Positions 34,850-43,093 of a DNA stretch of 64,000 bases are shown in pieces. The notes beneath the pieces were generated by a model, which was given only the letters and a program-made list of their open reading frames with translations, was not told where the DNA came from and did no database searches. Where the stretch lies: the NCBI GenBank assembly GCA_965222105.1, contig CBDCTQ010000022.1, positions 62,001 through 126,000 on the forward strand, given 5' to 3'. Both the position numbers and the translations under genes were made by a program. Numbering within the stretch: position 1 is the stretch's first letter; each line of letters starts with the position of its first letter. Source of the DNA: CALGLS01 sp965222105 (GTDB lineage Bacteria; Bacteroidota; Bacteroidia; Chitinophagales; Saprospiraceae).

Positions 34850-37033
34850 ATGAATCTCAACATCAAATCATTATTGCTCGGCACCGTGATGTGTCTGACC
34901 GGATCCGTCCTGTTTGCCGGAGAGGGCATGTGGCTTCCACTTTTGCTCAAAGCCCTCAACGAATCGGAAATGCAGGACCTGGGCATGAAGCTGACCGCTG
35001 AAGACATTTACAGTGTCAACAAAGGAAGTCTTAAAGATGCTATTGTGCATTTCAATGGCGGTTGTACATCGGAGTTGATTTCGCCGCAAGGCTTATTACT
35101 CACCAACCATCATTGCGGCTACAGCCAAATTCAAAACCACTCAACCCTCGAAAAAAACTACCTCCGCAACGGCTTTTGGGCCGCCAACCGTCAGGAAGAA
35201 TTGTCCAATCCGGGTGTGACGGCCACCCTCATCGTCCGCATCGAAGACGTTTCCGATCAGGTACTCCAGGGGGTAGGCGATCAGCTTTCGCCAAAAGACC
35301 GGCAATCGGCCATCGATAAAAATCTGGAAAAAGTAAAGGCTGCCGCCAAAATAGAGCCCTACGAGGAGGTGGTCATCCGGCCGTTTTACAAGGGCAATCA
35401 ATACTATCTGTTTGTAACTGTCACCTATCGGGACATCCGACTGGTGGGGGCACCCCCGGAGAGTGTTGGCAAGTTTGGCTCCGACACCGACAACTGGGTC
35501 TGGCCACGTCACACCGGCGATTTTGCCCTGTTTCGCATCTATGCCGGAAAAGACAATCTGCCGGCCGATTATTCTGAAGACAATGTACCCTTTAAGCCCA
35601 AACACTTCCTGCCCATTTCGCTCGACGGGGTAGAGGAGGGCGACTTCTCGATGGTCTTCGGATTTCCGGGCCGTACCGATCAGTACCTCCCCTCGTATGC
35701 CGTACAGCAAATAGTGGACGTGTTGAACCCCGCCAAAATAGCCGTCCGGGATCGGGCCCTCAAAATCGTCGATGCCGAAATGCGGGCCGACGAATCCATT
35801 CGGTTACAATACGCTTCCAAATTTGCCCGCATTGCCAACTACTGGAAAAAATGGATCGGTGAAAACCTGGGCCTCAAATCCACCAACGGGATCGGAAAAA
35901 AACAGCAATACGAAAAGGAATTTACCTCCGCAATAGGTAAAAACGCCAATTTCCGTAATTATACCGACCTTCTGCCCCGCTTCGAGGAGCTGTATCGCAA
36001 AATCGAACCATATGCCCTGACGAGGGACTACCACAACGAGATCATGGGCCGCAATGTCGAACTCATGCAGGTGGCCGGATATATGGCCCGGTTGAAAGAA
36101 CTGCACAGCGAGCAGGGTGAAAATGCCTATGAGGGATTCAAAAAACGACTGCTGCCATTCCTTAAAGGTTTTTACAAAAACTACCGGCCGGAGATCGACA
36201 AAAAAGTGTTTGCCGCATTGATGGACATTTACGAAAAAGAGGTGCCCATCAAAGAATTGGCCGGACTGATCGCCGCCGAAAGAACCGCCCAAAAAGTATC
36301 GGACAATGAGGGGTTGGCACAAAAACTATATCAGTCGACGATGCTGACCAACTGGCAATCCATTGAGAAATTGCTGACCACTGCAGGCCAATCAGAGCGG
36401 GCCGCTTGGTTTTTTACCAATGACCCACTGGTGGCCTTTGCCTCCAAACTTAGAGAGGCTTACGCCAAACACGTCAGCCCTCCTCTGGAAGACTACACAG
36501 GTCAGATCAACGAAACCCAACGCCGGTACATGAAAGCTCAGATGGAGGTTTTTCCGGACAAGCGGTTTTACCCCGACGCCAATCGAACCATGCGCGTTAC
36601 CTATGGTCAGGTGAAGGGATACCAGCCCAGGGATGCGGTCAACTATGGCCATCAGACCTATCTGTCGGGCGTCATGGAAAAATACCAGCCTGGCGACTAC
36701 GAGTTCGACGTGCCCGAAAAATTGATTGAACTCTACGAACGCAAAGACTACGGTGCCTACGGGGAAAACGGCAAGATGCCTGTCTGTTTCATCGGCTCCA
36801 ACCACACCACCGGTGGCAATTCGGGCAGCCCTGCCATCGATGCGCACGGCAACCTCGTTGGCCTCAACTTCGACCGGGTATGGGAAGGCACAATGAGCGA
36901 CATCAACTACGACTCGTCCATCTGCCGCAACATTATGGTAGATGCCCGATACATCTTGTTTATCATCGACAAATACGCCGGAGCCCGGCACCTTATCATG
37001 GAAATGACTTTGGTACACCCTAAAAGGAAATAG
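34850..37033 (+). CDS. S46 family dipeptidyl peptidase, DPP11-type
   Basis: This exported aminodipeptidase has 727 residues, the usual length. A signal peptide (SLLLGTVMCLTGSVLFA) precedes a GEGMWLP mature start. The chymotrypsin-fold triad is readable: His in LLTNHHCGYSQIQ, Asp in WVWPRHTGDFALFRIY, Ser in TGGNSGSPAIDAHG. The residue that decides specificity in the characterised Porphyromonas enzymes is Arg here (GLNFDRVWEGTMSD), as in DPP11, rather than the Gly of DPP7. Cleavage after N-terminal X-Asp/X-Glu is therefore expected. Such enzymes act in the periplasm to release acidic dipeptides for uptake, which fits the secreted peptidases and histidine-degradation genes in the window. Confidence 0.93.
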   Translation: MNLNIKSLLLGTVMCLTGSVLFAGEGMWLPLLLKALNESEMQDLGMKLTAEDIYSVNKGSLKDAIVHFNGGCTSELISPQGLLLTNHHCGYSQIQNHSTLEKNYLRNGFWAANRQEELSNPGVTATLIVRIEDVSDQVLQGVGDQLSPKDRQSAIDKNLEKVKAAAKIEPYEEVVIRPFYKGNQYYLFVTVTYRDIRLVGAPPESVGKFGSDTDNWVWPRHTGDFALFRIYAGKDNLPADYSEDNVPFKPKHFLPISLDGVEEGDFSMVFGFPGRTDQYLPSYAVQQIVDVLNPAKIAVRDRALKIVDAEMRADESIRLQYASKFARIANYWKKWIGENLGLKSTNGIGKKQQYEKEFTSAIGKNANFRNYTDLLPRFEELYRKIEPYALTRDYHNEIMGRNVELMQVAGYMARLKELHSEQGENAYEGFKKRLLPFLKGFYKNYRPEIDKKVFAALMDIYEKEVPIKELAGLIAAERTAQKVSDNEGLAQKLYQSTMLTNWQSIEKLLTTAGQSERAAWFFTNDPLVAFASKLREAYAKHVSPPLEDYTGQINETQRRYMKAQMEVFPDKRFYPDANRTMRVTYGQVKGYQPRDAVNYGHQTYLSGVMEKYQPGDYEFDVPEKLIELYERKDYGAYGENGKMPVCFIGSNHTTGGNSGSPAIDAHGNLVGLNFDRVWEGTMSDINYDSSICRNIMVDARYILFIIDKYAGARHLIMEMTLVHPKRK

Positions 37034-37650
37034 CGGATCGGGGATAGGTTAAGTAATGCTCAAAAAACCAGCCTGCCTACCTCCGGTAGGAAATCCGGTT
37101 GGCAGGTAACTTCCTCATTTATGGCTGCCTCCCTGCCTTTGCCGGCAGGCAGGTTTTGGCGCTGCACTTCCCCGAAATAATCGGGGCAGGCTGTTGAAAA
37201 GCTCTGTCTCGCGGCCGCGGCCAGGCGAGGCTCGCCGATGCTATGGCATCGCCTACGCCTGTCTACCGACAGGTAGATTTTTCGCCTCGTTCAACACCAA
37301 AATAGACTACCCAAAATCGGGAATTTATTTATTACGCATTACTAAGTCTTTCTGTCGTCAAATGGTGATTTGGAATAATATTTTACCAAATCACCATTTT
37401 TTTATATACGAATACTTATGATAATTCAATAGCATTGCCTATTTTTGCGCTCATCCTTCCCGTGACATTCACCATCCCGTAACCGTCGGTTTTATTATCC
37501 CATTTACATTTATTTGGCTTTCATCCTGTTTGGCTTGACCAAAATGGGTATGGAAGTTATTACTTGGTATTTTTTTTGGGGGTTGTATCCTTGTCTCTCA
37601 CATAATCTTTTCACTTCCCCCATTATTTTGTCCCAAAATTGAATTGTCGA
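37034..37650. other. Gene-free intergenic region rich in inverted repeats
   Basis: I see no credible gene. It contains an imperfect CCTGCC/GGCAGG hairpin (about 37073-37106), the dpp11 terminator (37132-37157) and a CCCCGA/TCGGGG hairpin (about 37171-37187). TGTTGAA (37192-37198) and TTCAACA (37290-37296) bound a roughly 105-bp GC-rich segment with further small hairpins. The last 300 bases are AT-rich without recognisable signals. An in-frame stretch at 37194-37421 starts inside these repeats and looks noncoding. Confidence 0.65.
37132..37157 (+). terminator. Terminator downstream of the S46 peptidase
   Basis: CCTGCCT (37132-37138) and AGGCAGG (37147-37153) form a perfect 7-bp stem followed by TTTT. 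It is a member of the CCTGCC/GGCAGG hairpin family also used after hutU and topA. Confidence 0.65.
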
Positions 37651-38856
37651 ATGTCTATGAAGTCATTGATGGTTATTCTTGTTACTATGTTATTGGCTCT
37701 CAGCTTGTGGGCAGAAGGGGCCTGTGTTACCGCGTCAGTTGATTTTTTCAATGAGCGATTGGAAATCCGGTACGATCCGACGATGAAGCTGGACGAAAAA
37801 AGCAAACTGATAAACACCTACGATAAAAGGCTGAAGGGGTTTTATGAGACAATGAAGGCCGGCCCGCACGAAATTTTATTGAATGACCTGCTGGCCTACC
37901 GTGAAGAATTGAACCTGAACGATTGGCTGTACTGCCGAATGGTTCGTATTGTAATTGATTCGATATATGCCGACAACCGGGAGACGCATCGGGCATTGGT
38001 GTGGTGGTTTTTGTTGAACGAATCGGGGTATGATGTGCGGCTATGTGTTTCTGAGCTCATCTATGTTTTTTTATTTGCGGCAAGCGAAGACAAATTGCTG
38101 GACGTAGGCAGCTTTAAAGAAGACGATAAACGGTTTTACAATATCACCGCCAAAATTTACAATGTAGAAACCACCTACGCCATTTACAACAAACCCCGGT
38201 TCGTCGCCAACCCCGACGGGCGGCCTTTTTCTTTTAGTTTAGAACAAATGCCCCTTCTCCAACCCGACCTCACTACCAAAAATATTACCTTCCATTATCA
38301 GGACGAGCCGATCACGCTGACGGTCGAACTCGACAAAGTGGTGCAGGACTTCATGGTCGACTATCCGCTGCTAGAAGAGATGGACTACCTCAATACGGGA
38401 CTGTCTACAACTTTGCAAACTTCTTTGTTGCCTCAATTGGAAGCACTTATGGAGGGCAAAACCGTAGTGGAAAAACTGGAAATACTAGCTGCCTTCACCC
38501 GCTCCGGCTTCCAGTACAAATGGGATTGGGATGTGTACGACGAAGACCGCCCCATGTTTGCAGAACAAATATTCCATCACAAATACTCCGACCACGAAGA
38601 CCGCTGTGCTTTGTACTATTACCTTGTAAAAGAATTGTTGGGATTGCCGATGCTGGCCATCACCCACTACAACAACAATATGACCCTGGCCGTGGCGCTG
38701 GATGGTTCATTCGAGCGTTCGTTTCAGTACAAGGGTCGTCAATTCATCGTTTGCGATCCGACCCATCCCGTTTCTACCGGCGAGATCGGCCGCTATCCCA
38801 ATGGTTTGACGAAGGCCACTGCCACTGTGGTGGGCGAATATGGGGTAGGGGATTGA
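37651..38856 (+). CDS. Exported transglutaminase-like fold protein, catalytic Cys apparently lost
   Basis: The ATG at 37651 gives 401 residues with a signal peptide (SLMVILVTMLLALSLWA). The C-terminal half resembles the transglutaminase-like domain of Bacteroidota exported proteins. The segment SDHEDRCALYYYLVKELLGL aligns with the usual D-C-E-D-R motif, but the Cys position is His and a Cys appears three residues later. MTLAVALDG and FIVCDPTHPVSTGEIG supply the His- and Asp-like regions. It could be a non-catalytic relative. No partner gene is adjacent; tRNA-Leu follows 75 bases downstream. Confidence 0.8.
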   Translation: MSMKSLMVILVTMLLALSLWAEGACVTASVDFFNERLEIRYDPTMKLDEKSKLINTYDKRLKGFYETMKAGPHEILLNDLLAYREELNLNDWLYCRMVRIVIDSIYADNRETHRALVWWFLLNESGYDVRLCVSELIYVFLFAASEDKLLDVGSFKEDDKRFYNITAKIYNVETTYAIYNKPRFVANPDGRPFSFSLEQMPLLQPDLTTKNITFHYQDEPITLTVELDKVVQDFMVDYPLLEEMDYLNTGLSTTLQTSLLPQLEALMEGKTVVEKLEILAAFTRSGFQYKWDWDVYDEDRPMFAEQIFHHKYSDHEDRCALYYYLVKELLGLPMLAITHYNNNMTLAVALDGSFERSFQYKGRQFIVCDPTHPVSTGEIGRYPNGLTKATATVVGEYGVGD

Positions 38857-38889
38857 AGGAGAATAGAGTTCAAAAAAATAACATTTCCA

Positions 38890-38921
38890 TTGGCATAATT
38901 GATTTGAAAGTCGTACTTTTG
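38890..38921 (+). promoter_or_regulatory. Promoter of tRNA-Leu
   Basis: TTGG (38890-38893), a 20-base spacer and TACTTTTG (38914-38921) match the Bacteroidota promoter pattern. The tRNA begins nine bases after the -7 box. Confidence 0.7.
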
Positions 38922-38930
38922 CGGCCTGCT

Positions 38931-39012
38931 GCCCGGGTGGCGAAATTGGTAGACGCGCACGTTTCAGGTGCGTGTGCCGCAAGGCGTGGGGGTTCGAGTC
39001 CCTTCCCGGGCA
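38931..39012 (+). tRNA. tRNA-Leu (CAG)
   Basis: The class II cloverleaf has acceptor GCCCGGG pairing with CCCGGGC and a D-arm (TGGCGAAATTGGTAGACGCG). The anticodon loop is TTTCAGG (anticodon CAG), followed by a long variable arm (TGTGCCGCAAGGCG) and a T-arm with GGGTTCGAGTCCC. The discriminator is A and CCA is not encoded. The AT-rich accessory region starts directly behind its 3' end, so the gene is a plausible integration target. Confidence 0.96.
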
Positions 39013-39181
39013 CTGCTCTAAATCAATGAGTTACATATTTAAAATGTAACTCATTTTTTGTTTGTGGAAATTATATTTCAAGATGATTGATTTTTCTGGT
39101 AGTCTTACAAATTAACTTTTGATTTCCTTTCGATAAGCGTATTCGATATGATTTCCATAAATATACCTTAACTTTGACTTT

Positions 39182-39772
39182 ATGCACTATATAAGTTTAT
39201 TAAATAATATAAACCAAAAAGTAAATTTAACAAAAGATGAAGAATCTATATTAATTTCCAGGCTAAAACAAAGAACCTACCTCAAAGGGCATTTTATCGC
39301 ACAAGAAGGAGATGTTTATAGATACCAAACTTTTGTCATTTCTGGAATAGTCAGAACTTTTTATCTAGATGAGAATGGGCATGAACATGTGGTCTCATTT
39401 GGTATCGAAAATTGGTGGGTAGGAGATATTTGTAGTTTTACAACACAAACCCCTGCGGAGTATAACACTCAATGTTTAGAAAAAACTACAGTTTTACAAA
39501 TCTCTTATGAGGCTATGGAACAATTGTATAAGGACATACCAAAGTTAGAAAGATATTTTCGAATTGTTATTCAAAAAGCCTATGGAAATGTAACGAAAAG
39601 AATTGTCCGTAACCATTCCATGTCCGCTAAAGAAAGGTATCACTTATTTACCAGTTCTTATCCTGAATTTACTCAACGTGTCCCTCAATATATGATAGCA
39701 TCCTATCTTGGCATTACTAAGGAGTTTCTCAGTAGAATGAGAAAAAAAATGGTGGACAAGCCAGAAAATTAA
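39182..39772 (+). CDS. Crp/Fnr-family transcriptional regulator
   Basis: This 196-residue protein has an N-terminal cyclic-nucleotide-binding-like beta-barrel, about residues 30-115 (RTYLKGHFIAQEGDVYRYQT, FVISGIVRTFYLDENGHEHV). A C-terminal helix-turn-helix follows (RVPQYMIASYLGITKEFLSR, about 160-180). It lacks the Cys cluster of oxygen-sensing Fnr, so the inducer is not predictable. Many Bacteroidota genes of this size control neighbouring stress or detoxification genes. A TAACTTTG box ends five bases upstream of the ATG, implying a very short leader or an unrelated match. It is the first gene of the AT-rich island and may control the pirin gene that follows. Confidence 0.9.
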   Translation: MHYISLLNNINQKVNLTKDEESILISRLKQRTYLKGHFIAQEGDVYRYQTFVISGIVRTFYLDENGHEHVVSFGIENWWVGDICSFTTQTPAEYNTQCLEKTTVLQISYEAMEQLYKDIPKLERYFRIVIQKAYGNVTKRIVRNHSMSAKERYHLFTSSYPEFTQRVPQYMIASYLGITKEFLSRMRKKMVDKPEN

Positions 39773-39827
39773 CCTACATCAACTTTATTTTTTAACCTAC
39801 CTCATTTTTATTGCCTTTCATCCTTCT

Positions 39828-39835
39828 TAGTTTTG
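39828..39835 (+). promoter_or_regulatory. Candidate promoter -7 box upstream of the pirin gene
   Basis: TAGTTTTG fits TAnnTTTG and lies 37 bases upstream of the pirin ATG. The -33 region is a T-run without a clear TTTG. It would separate the pirin operon from the regulator gene. Confidence 0.45.
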
Positions 39836-39872
39836 CACTATAAATTTTCCTAAAATAGTTAGTGTTAAAATT

Positions 39873-40757
39873 ATGGATAGAAAAAACTTCATTAAAAAAT
39901 CATTAATTGCTGGTCTGGCAGGAAGTCTTCTTCCTGTAACAGCAAAAGCAAAGAGTGCCTCAGTAGAGAAATCTACTTATGACAAACTAATGAATCAAGT
40001 AGGGTTTAATCATTTACCTAATCAAAAAGATGCACAAACGATGAATACTATATTACACAAAGCGAATACAAGGGGAGTCGCTAATCATGACTGGCTTACT
40101 GCGAAACACTCTTTTAGTTTTGCTAATTATTATAATCCCGACCGAATGAACTTTGGGGTGTTGAGAGTTCTCAATGATGACAGAATAGCCCCTTCAAAAG
40201 GTTTTGGTACACATCCGCATGATAATATGGAAATTATCTCTATCCCATTAGCAGGTGCTTTAGAGCACAAAGACAGCATGGGCAATGGTGCAGTTGTTCG
40301 AAATGGTGATGTACAAGTGATGAGTGCTGGAACGGGTATTCAACATAGTGAATTTAATGCACTTGATGATCAAGATATGAAATTGCTGCAAATTTGGTTA
40401 TTCCCAAACAAGAAAAACGTCCAACCCAGATATGATCAAATATCGATTAAAGATATTGAAAAGAAAAATGAATTTTATCAAGTGCTTTCTCCCAATGCTA
40501 ATGACGAAGGGGTTTGGATTCATCAAGATGCTTGGTTTCACTTAGGGGAGTTTGACCAAGAAATATTTACCAATTATAAAATGAATAAAGAGGGCAACGG
40601 GGTGTATGCATTTATCATTGAGGGTACTGCCGAAATAGCAGGCCAAGCATTAGAGAGAAGAGACGGATTTGGTATTTGGAATGTCCAAGATTTTGAAATT
40701 ATCGCAGGTAAAAATAGTCGAATATTATTAATGGAAGTACCAATGCAGCTTTCTTAG
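39873..40757 (+). CDS. Pirin family protein with N-terminal export-like leader
   Basis: This bicupin protein has 294 residues. The pirin N-domain is clear: ANHDWLTAKHSFSFANYYNP, then the metal-binding region GTHPHDNMEIIS and GTGIQHSEFN. These carry the His residues, with Glu in HDNMEI, that coordinate Fe in pirins and quercetinase-like members. The C-terminal cupin is shorter and degenerate. An unusual leader precedes it, MDRKNFIKKSLIAGLAGSLLP, shaped like a Tat leader (DRKxFIKKS, hydrophobic stretch, VTAKAKS) but with Arg-Lys rather than Arg-Arg. It may thus be periplasmic. It heads a run with SnoaL-like, DoxX and nitroreductase-remnant genes, a combination often seen with quinone/electrophile stress. 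Confidence 0.9.
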   Translation: MDRKNFIKKSLIAGLAGSLLPVTAKAKSASVEKSTYDKLMNQVGFNHLPNQKDAQTMNTILHKANTRGVANHDWLTAKHSFSFANYYNPDRMNFGVLRVLNDDRIAPSKGFGTHPHDNMEIISIPLAGALEHKDSMGNGAVVRNGDVQVMSAGTGIQHSEFNALDDQDMKLLQIWLFPNKKNVQPRYDQISIKDIEKKNEFYQVLSPNANDEGVWIHQDAWFHLGEFDQEIFTNYKMNKEGNGVYAFIIEGTAEIAGQALERRDGFGIWNVQDFEIIAGKNSRILLMEVPMQLS

Positions 40758-40805
40758 TATAATTTAAAACTTATATGCAATTTAAACTATAAATAAAAAA
40801 AGATT

Positions 40806-41159
40806 ATGACAAATTTAGAAAGAGCTACAGACTTATACAAACAAGTAGGACAAGGCAAATTAATGGACGCTTTTGAACAGTATTATGCTGAAAATGTAGT
40901 CATGGAAGAACCCAAAGGTACTAGGTCGGGAAAAGAAGCATGTCGGAAGTCCGAAGAAGAATTTTTAGCCGGAGTAGAAGCGTTTCATGGTATGGAAATC
41001 AAAGCAATGGCTGAAGATGCTAACAATGGAAAAGTCCTTATTGAAGTAAATATGGACATAACTTTTAAAGGAGGGCATCGAGTGCTCATGGAACAGGTAG
41101 CGGTACAACAATGGGAAAATGGTCAAATCATCCACGAAAGATTTTATTATAATGCATAA
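40806..41159 (+). CDS. SnoaL-like / NTF2-like protein
   Basis: The 117-residue protein has the small alpha+beta cone fold pattern: LERATDLYKQVGQGKLMDAF, YYAENVVMEEPKGTRSGKEA and QWENGQIIHERFYYNA. The family includes small isomerases, hydrolases and ligand-binding proteins, so the activity cannot be fixed. The stop codon is partly provided by the inserted IS: without the element, the reading frame would end TAG at the same codon, so the protein is unchanged. The original arrangement had the doxX ATG overlapping this gene's end. Confidence 0.88.
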   Translation: MTNLERATDLYKQVGQGKLMDAFEQYYAENVVMEEPKGTRSGKEACRKSEEEFLAGVEAFHGMEIKAMAEDANNGKVLIEVNMDITFKGGHRVLMEQVAVQQWENGQIIHERFYYNA

Positions 41160-42461
41160 CACTACTAACCAATAAAAATCGTAATATGAAGAAAAAAATC
41201 TAGGCGATAAAAGATGGCGAAACATTTGTTCAATAATAATTGGACAAAATATTACTTAAACAAAATAGTTTCGCCATGGCAAAGATAATAGAAGTTATAG
41301 TATTTGGGAAGTATCTATATTTTTTAAAAGAAAGCGAATTAAAGCGCCTTTTAGTATTGAGTTTTGGGATTTTACGAGCACAAACGGTAAATATCAGTCT
41401 AGTAAATGACCAAATCCCATTAGAGGAGAGTGGTCGATTAAGCAGAGCTAGTCAATACAACTACTTGTTAAAGACATTTCAAACTGGAAATGTTGAAAAG
41501 ACGATTCGGCAAGTGTTTAACATATTGGTAGTACTATTTTATAAAGGGGAGGCAAAAGTGAAGCTATTGATTGATAGGACGAATTGGGAAATAGGAGACA
41601 GAAAAGTGAATATCTTATCGATAGGATTACTTTATGATGAAAAAATTTACATACCATTGTTAGGAGAGGATTTAGGTTATAAAGGAAACAGCGACAGCGA
41701 AACGCGAATAAATTTAGTAGATAAATTGTTAGAATGGTGGAAGTCAATGCAAATACCTGTTCCTCAATTTGTTATAGTAGGGGATCGAGAATTTATAGGG
41801 GAGGAATGGTTAACAGCTTTAGCAAAAAGGGAGATTGAATATGTTATTCGTTTAAAAGGAAATTTAAAATTCGAGACCTGGCTAAAGGGAAGGTATAAAA
41901 TCGGAAAAAAGTTTGGGGTTAAAGTATTACATCGATATATGGAGAGCACTAACGAAGATGTAGAATTAGTGTTAAGTGGAGAAGCGATTGCCCAATTATA
42001 TATAGTAAAAAATGAAGGAAAGCTAGCTAAGAAAGAGCCTTATTTATATTTAATTACGAACCAAGAGGATATTGATTTGTCGGGAACAATATATAAGCAG
42101 AGATGGAAAATAGAAACTTGTTTTTCGTATTTGAAATCAAAAGGATTGAATTTAGAACAATTAAATCTTGAGGGAACACACAAAACGGATATTCTATTTG
42201 CAATATTATCTCTAGTTTATGGATTAATTGTTTTTCAGGGGCAAGAGAGTCAAAAAGAAGATCCTCCAAAACAAATCGAGTATAACAATGGAACTACATA
42301 TCCAAGAATATCTGTGTTTAGACAAGGCTTAAGGGAATTAACAGGTATCGCCACTTTCGACCAGTTTTTGGAGCATTTGGAACGCATTTTTAGAAAAACT
42401 ATACAAAACTGGCAAATGCTTAATCAATTATATATTAAAAATTTAAGTGGTTAGTAGTGTT
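41158..42461 (+). mobile_element. IS4-family insertion sequence, complete
   Basis: The 1304-bp element has perfect 14-bp terminal inverted repeats, AACACTACTAACCA (41158-41171) and TGGTTAGTAGTGTT (42448-42461). It is flanked by the 9-bp direct repeat ATAATGCAT (41149-41157 and 42462-42470); because the bases next to it also match, the duplication could be read as 9-11 bp. A single full-length DDE transposase lies inside. Intact ends, duplication and ORF indicate a recent and potentially active insertion. Confidence 0.95.
41276..42454 (+). CDS. IS4-family DDE transposase
   Basis: The ATG at 41276 gives 392 residues; an in-frame TTG at 41240 would add 12. The DDE triad is recognisable. The first Asp is in LLIDRTNWEIGDRKVNI and the second in FVIVGDREFIGEEW. 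The Glu is in YKQRWKIETCFSYLKSKGLN, the Y-(2)-R-(3)-E-(6)-K signature of the IS4 family, close to the IS10-type subgroup. The frame is uninterrupted and ends seven bases before the right inverted repeat ends, so it fills the element. Confidence 0.95.
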   Translation: MAKIIEVIVFGKYLYFLKESELKRLLVLSFGILRAQTVNISLVNDQIPLEESGRLSRASQYNYLLKTFQTGNVEKTIRQVFNILVVLFYKGEAKVKLLIDRTNWEIGDRKVNILSIGLLYDEKIYIPLLGEDLGYKGNSDSETRINLVDKLLEWWKSMQIPVPQFVIVGDREFIGEEWLTALAKREIEYVIRLKGNLKFETWLKGRYKIGKKFGVKVLHRYMESTNEDVELVLSGEAIAQLYIVKNEGKLAKKEPYLYLITNQEDIDLSGTIYKQRWKIETCFSYLKSKGLNLEQLNLEGTHKTDILFAILSLVYGLIVFQGQESQKEDPPKQIEYNNGTTYPRISVFRQGLRELTGIATFDQFLEHLERIFRKTIQNWQMLNQLYIKNLSG

Positions 42462-42464
42462 ATA

Positions 42465-42869
42465 ATGCATAGTAAAAATATAGATTTAGGATTGCTTATT
42501 CTTCGCTTGACAGTAGGTGGATTGATGTTGTTTCATGGAGTAGCAAAGCTAATTCATGGTATCGGTGGCATACAGGGAATGCTGACAGCTAAAGGATTAC
42601 CGAGTTTCATCGCTTATGGTGTTTATATAGGAGAAATCATTGTGCCTTTATTTATAATTTTTGGATTTAGAACCAGAATCGCGGCTCTTATATTCGCCTT
42701 CAATATGCTAATGGCAATGTTTTTAGCCCATTCAGGTGATATTTTTTCTTTATCGAAACATGGTGGTTGGGCGGTAGAATTAATTGGATTATTTCTTTTT
42801 GGTGCTGTTGCATTGTTTTTTACAGGAGGGGGGAAATATTCAGTGTCTTCAAAGAATAAATGGGACTGA
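42465..42869 (+). CDS. DoxX family membrane protein
   Basis: This is a 134-residue protein with four membrane helices and the DoxX pattern: DLGLLILRLTVGGLMLFHGV, KGLPSFIAYGVYIGEIIVPL, FRTRIAALIFAFNMLMAMFL and ELIGLFLFGAVALFFTGGG. Family members sit in membrane complexes linked to quinone or thiol redox metabolism. The ATG lies inside the right-hand target duplication of the IS (ATAATGCAT), so the insertion recreated the start codon. A GTG at 42447 inside the IS inverted repeat is an unlikely start. After IS insertion the gene may depend on a promoter at the IS end. Confidence 0.92.
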   Translation: MHSKNIDLGLLILRLTVGGLMLFHGVAKLIHGIGGIQGMLTAKGLPSFIAYGVYIGEIIVPLFIIFGFRTRIAALIFAFNMLMAMFLAHSGDIFSLSKHGGWAVELIGLFLFGAVALFFTGGGKYSVSSKNKWD

Positions 42870-42886
42870 TAAATATAAAATTTAAA

Positions 42887-43093
42887 ATGGAATTAATAAA
42901 GAATCTAAGCTGGCGATATGCCACCAAAAAATTTGATGCTTCGAAGAAAGTAAAAGAAGAAAACATCGAATTATTGAAGGAGGCAATCCGTCTATCGGCT
43001 TCATCTTATGGGTTTCGTTCAAATGATGATGCCAACCAACATTTAAAGAAAGTTAGGAAAAGCAATGTTAGTTTATTTAAACGGATAGAATGA
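42887..43093 (+). pseudogene. Nitroreductase remnant with large internal deletion
   Basis: The 68-codon frame joins the N-terminus of an NAD(P)H-dependent nitroreductase (MELIKNLSWRYATKKFDASK through LLKEAIRLSASSYG, about 42 residues) directly to its C-terminus (FRSNDDANQHLKKVRKSNVS then LFKRIE). The central FMN-binding and catalytic part, around 130-140 residues by family length, is missing. The frame was kept across the junction. The remaining product cannot bind FMN in the normal way. The stop codon overlaps the ATG of the following porin gene (ATGA), showing it was part of an operon. Confidence 0.85.

Noticed and set aside
37194..37421. A 75-codon open frame after the S46 peptidase
   Set aside because: It starts inside palindromic repeat sequence, has no family resemblance and ends in AT-rich noncoding DNA.
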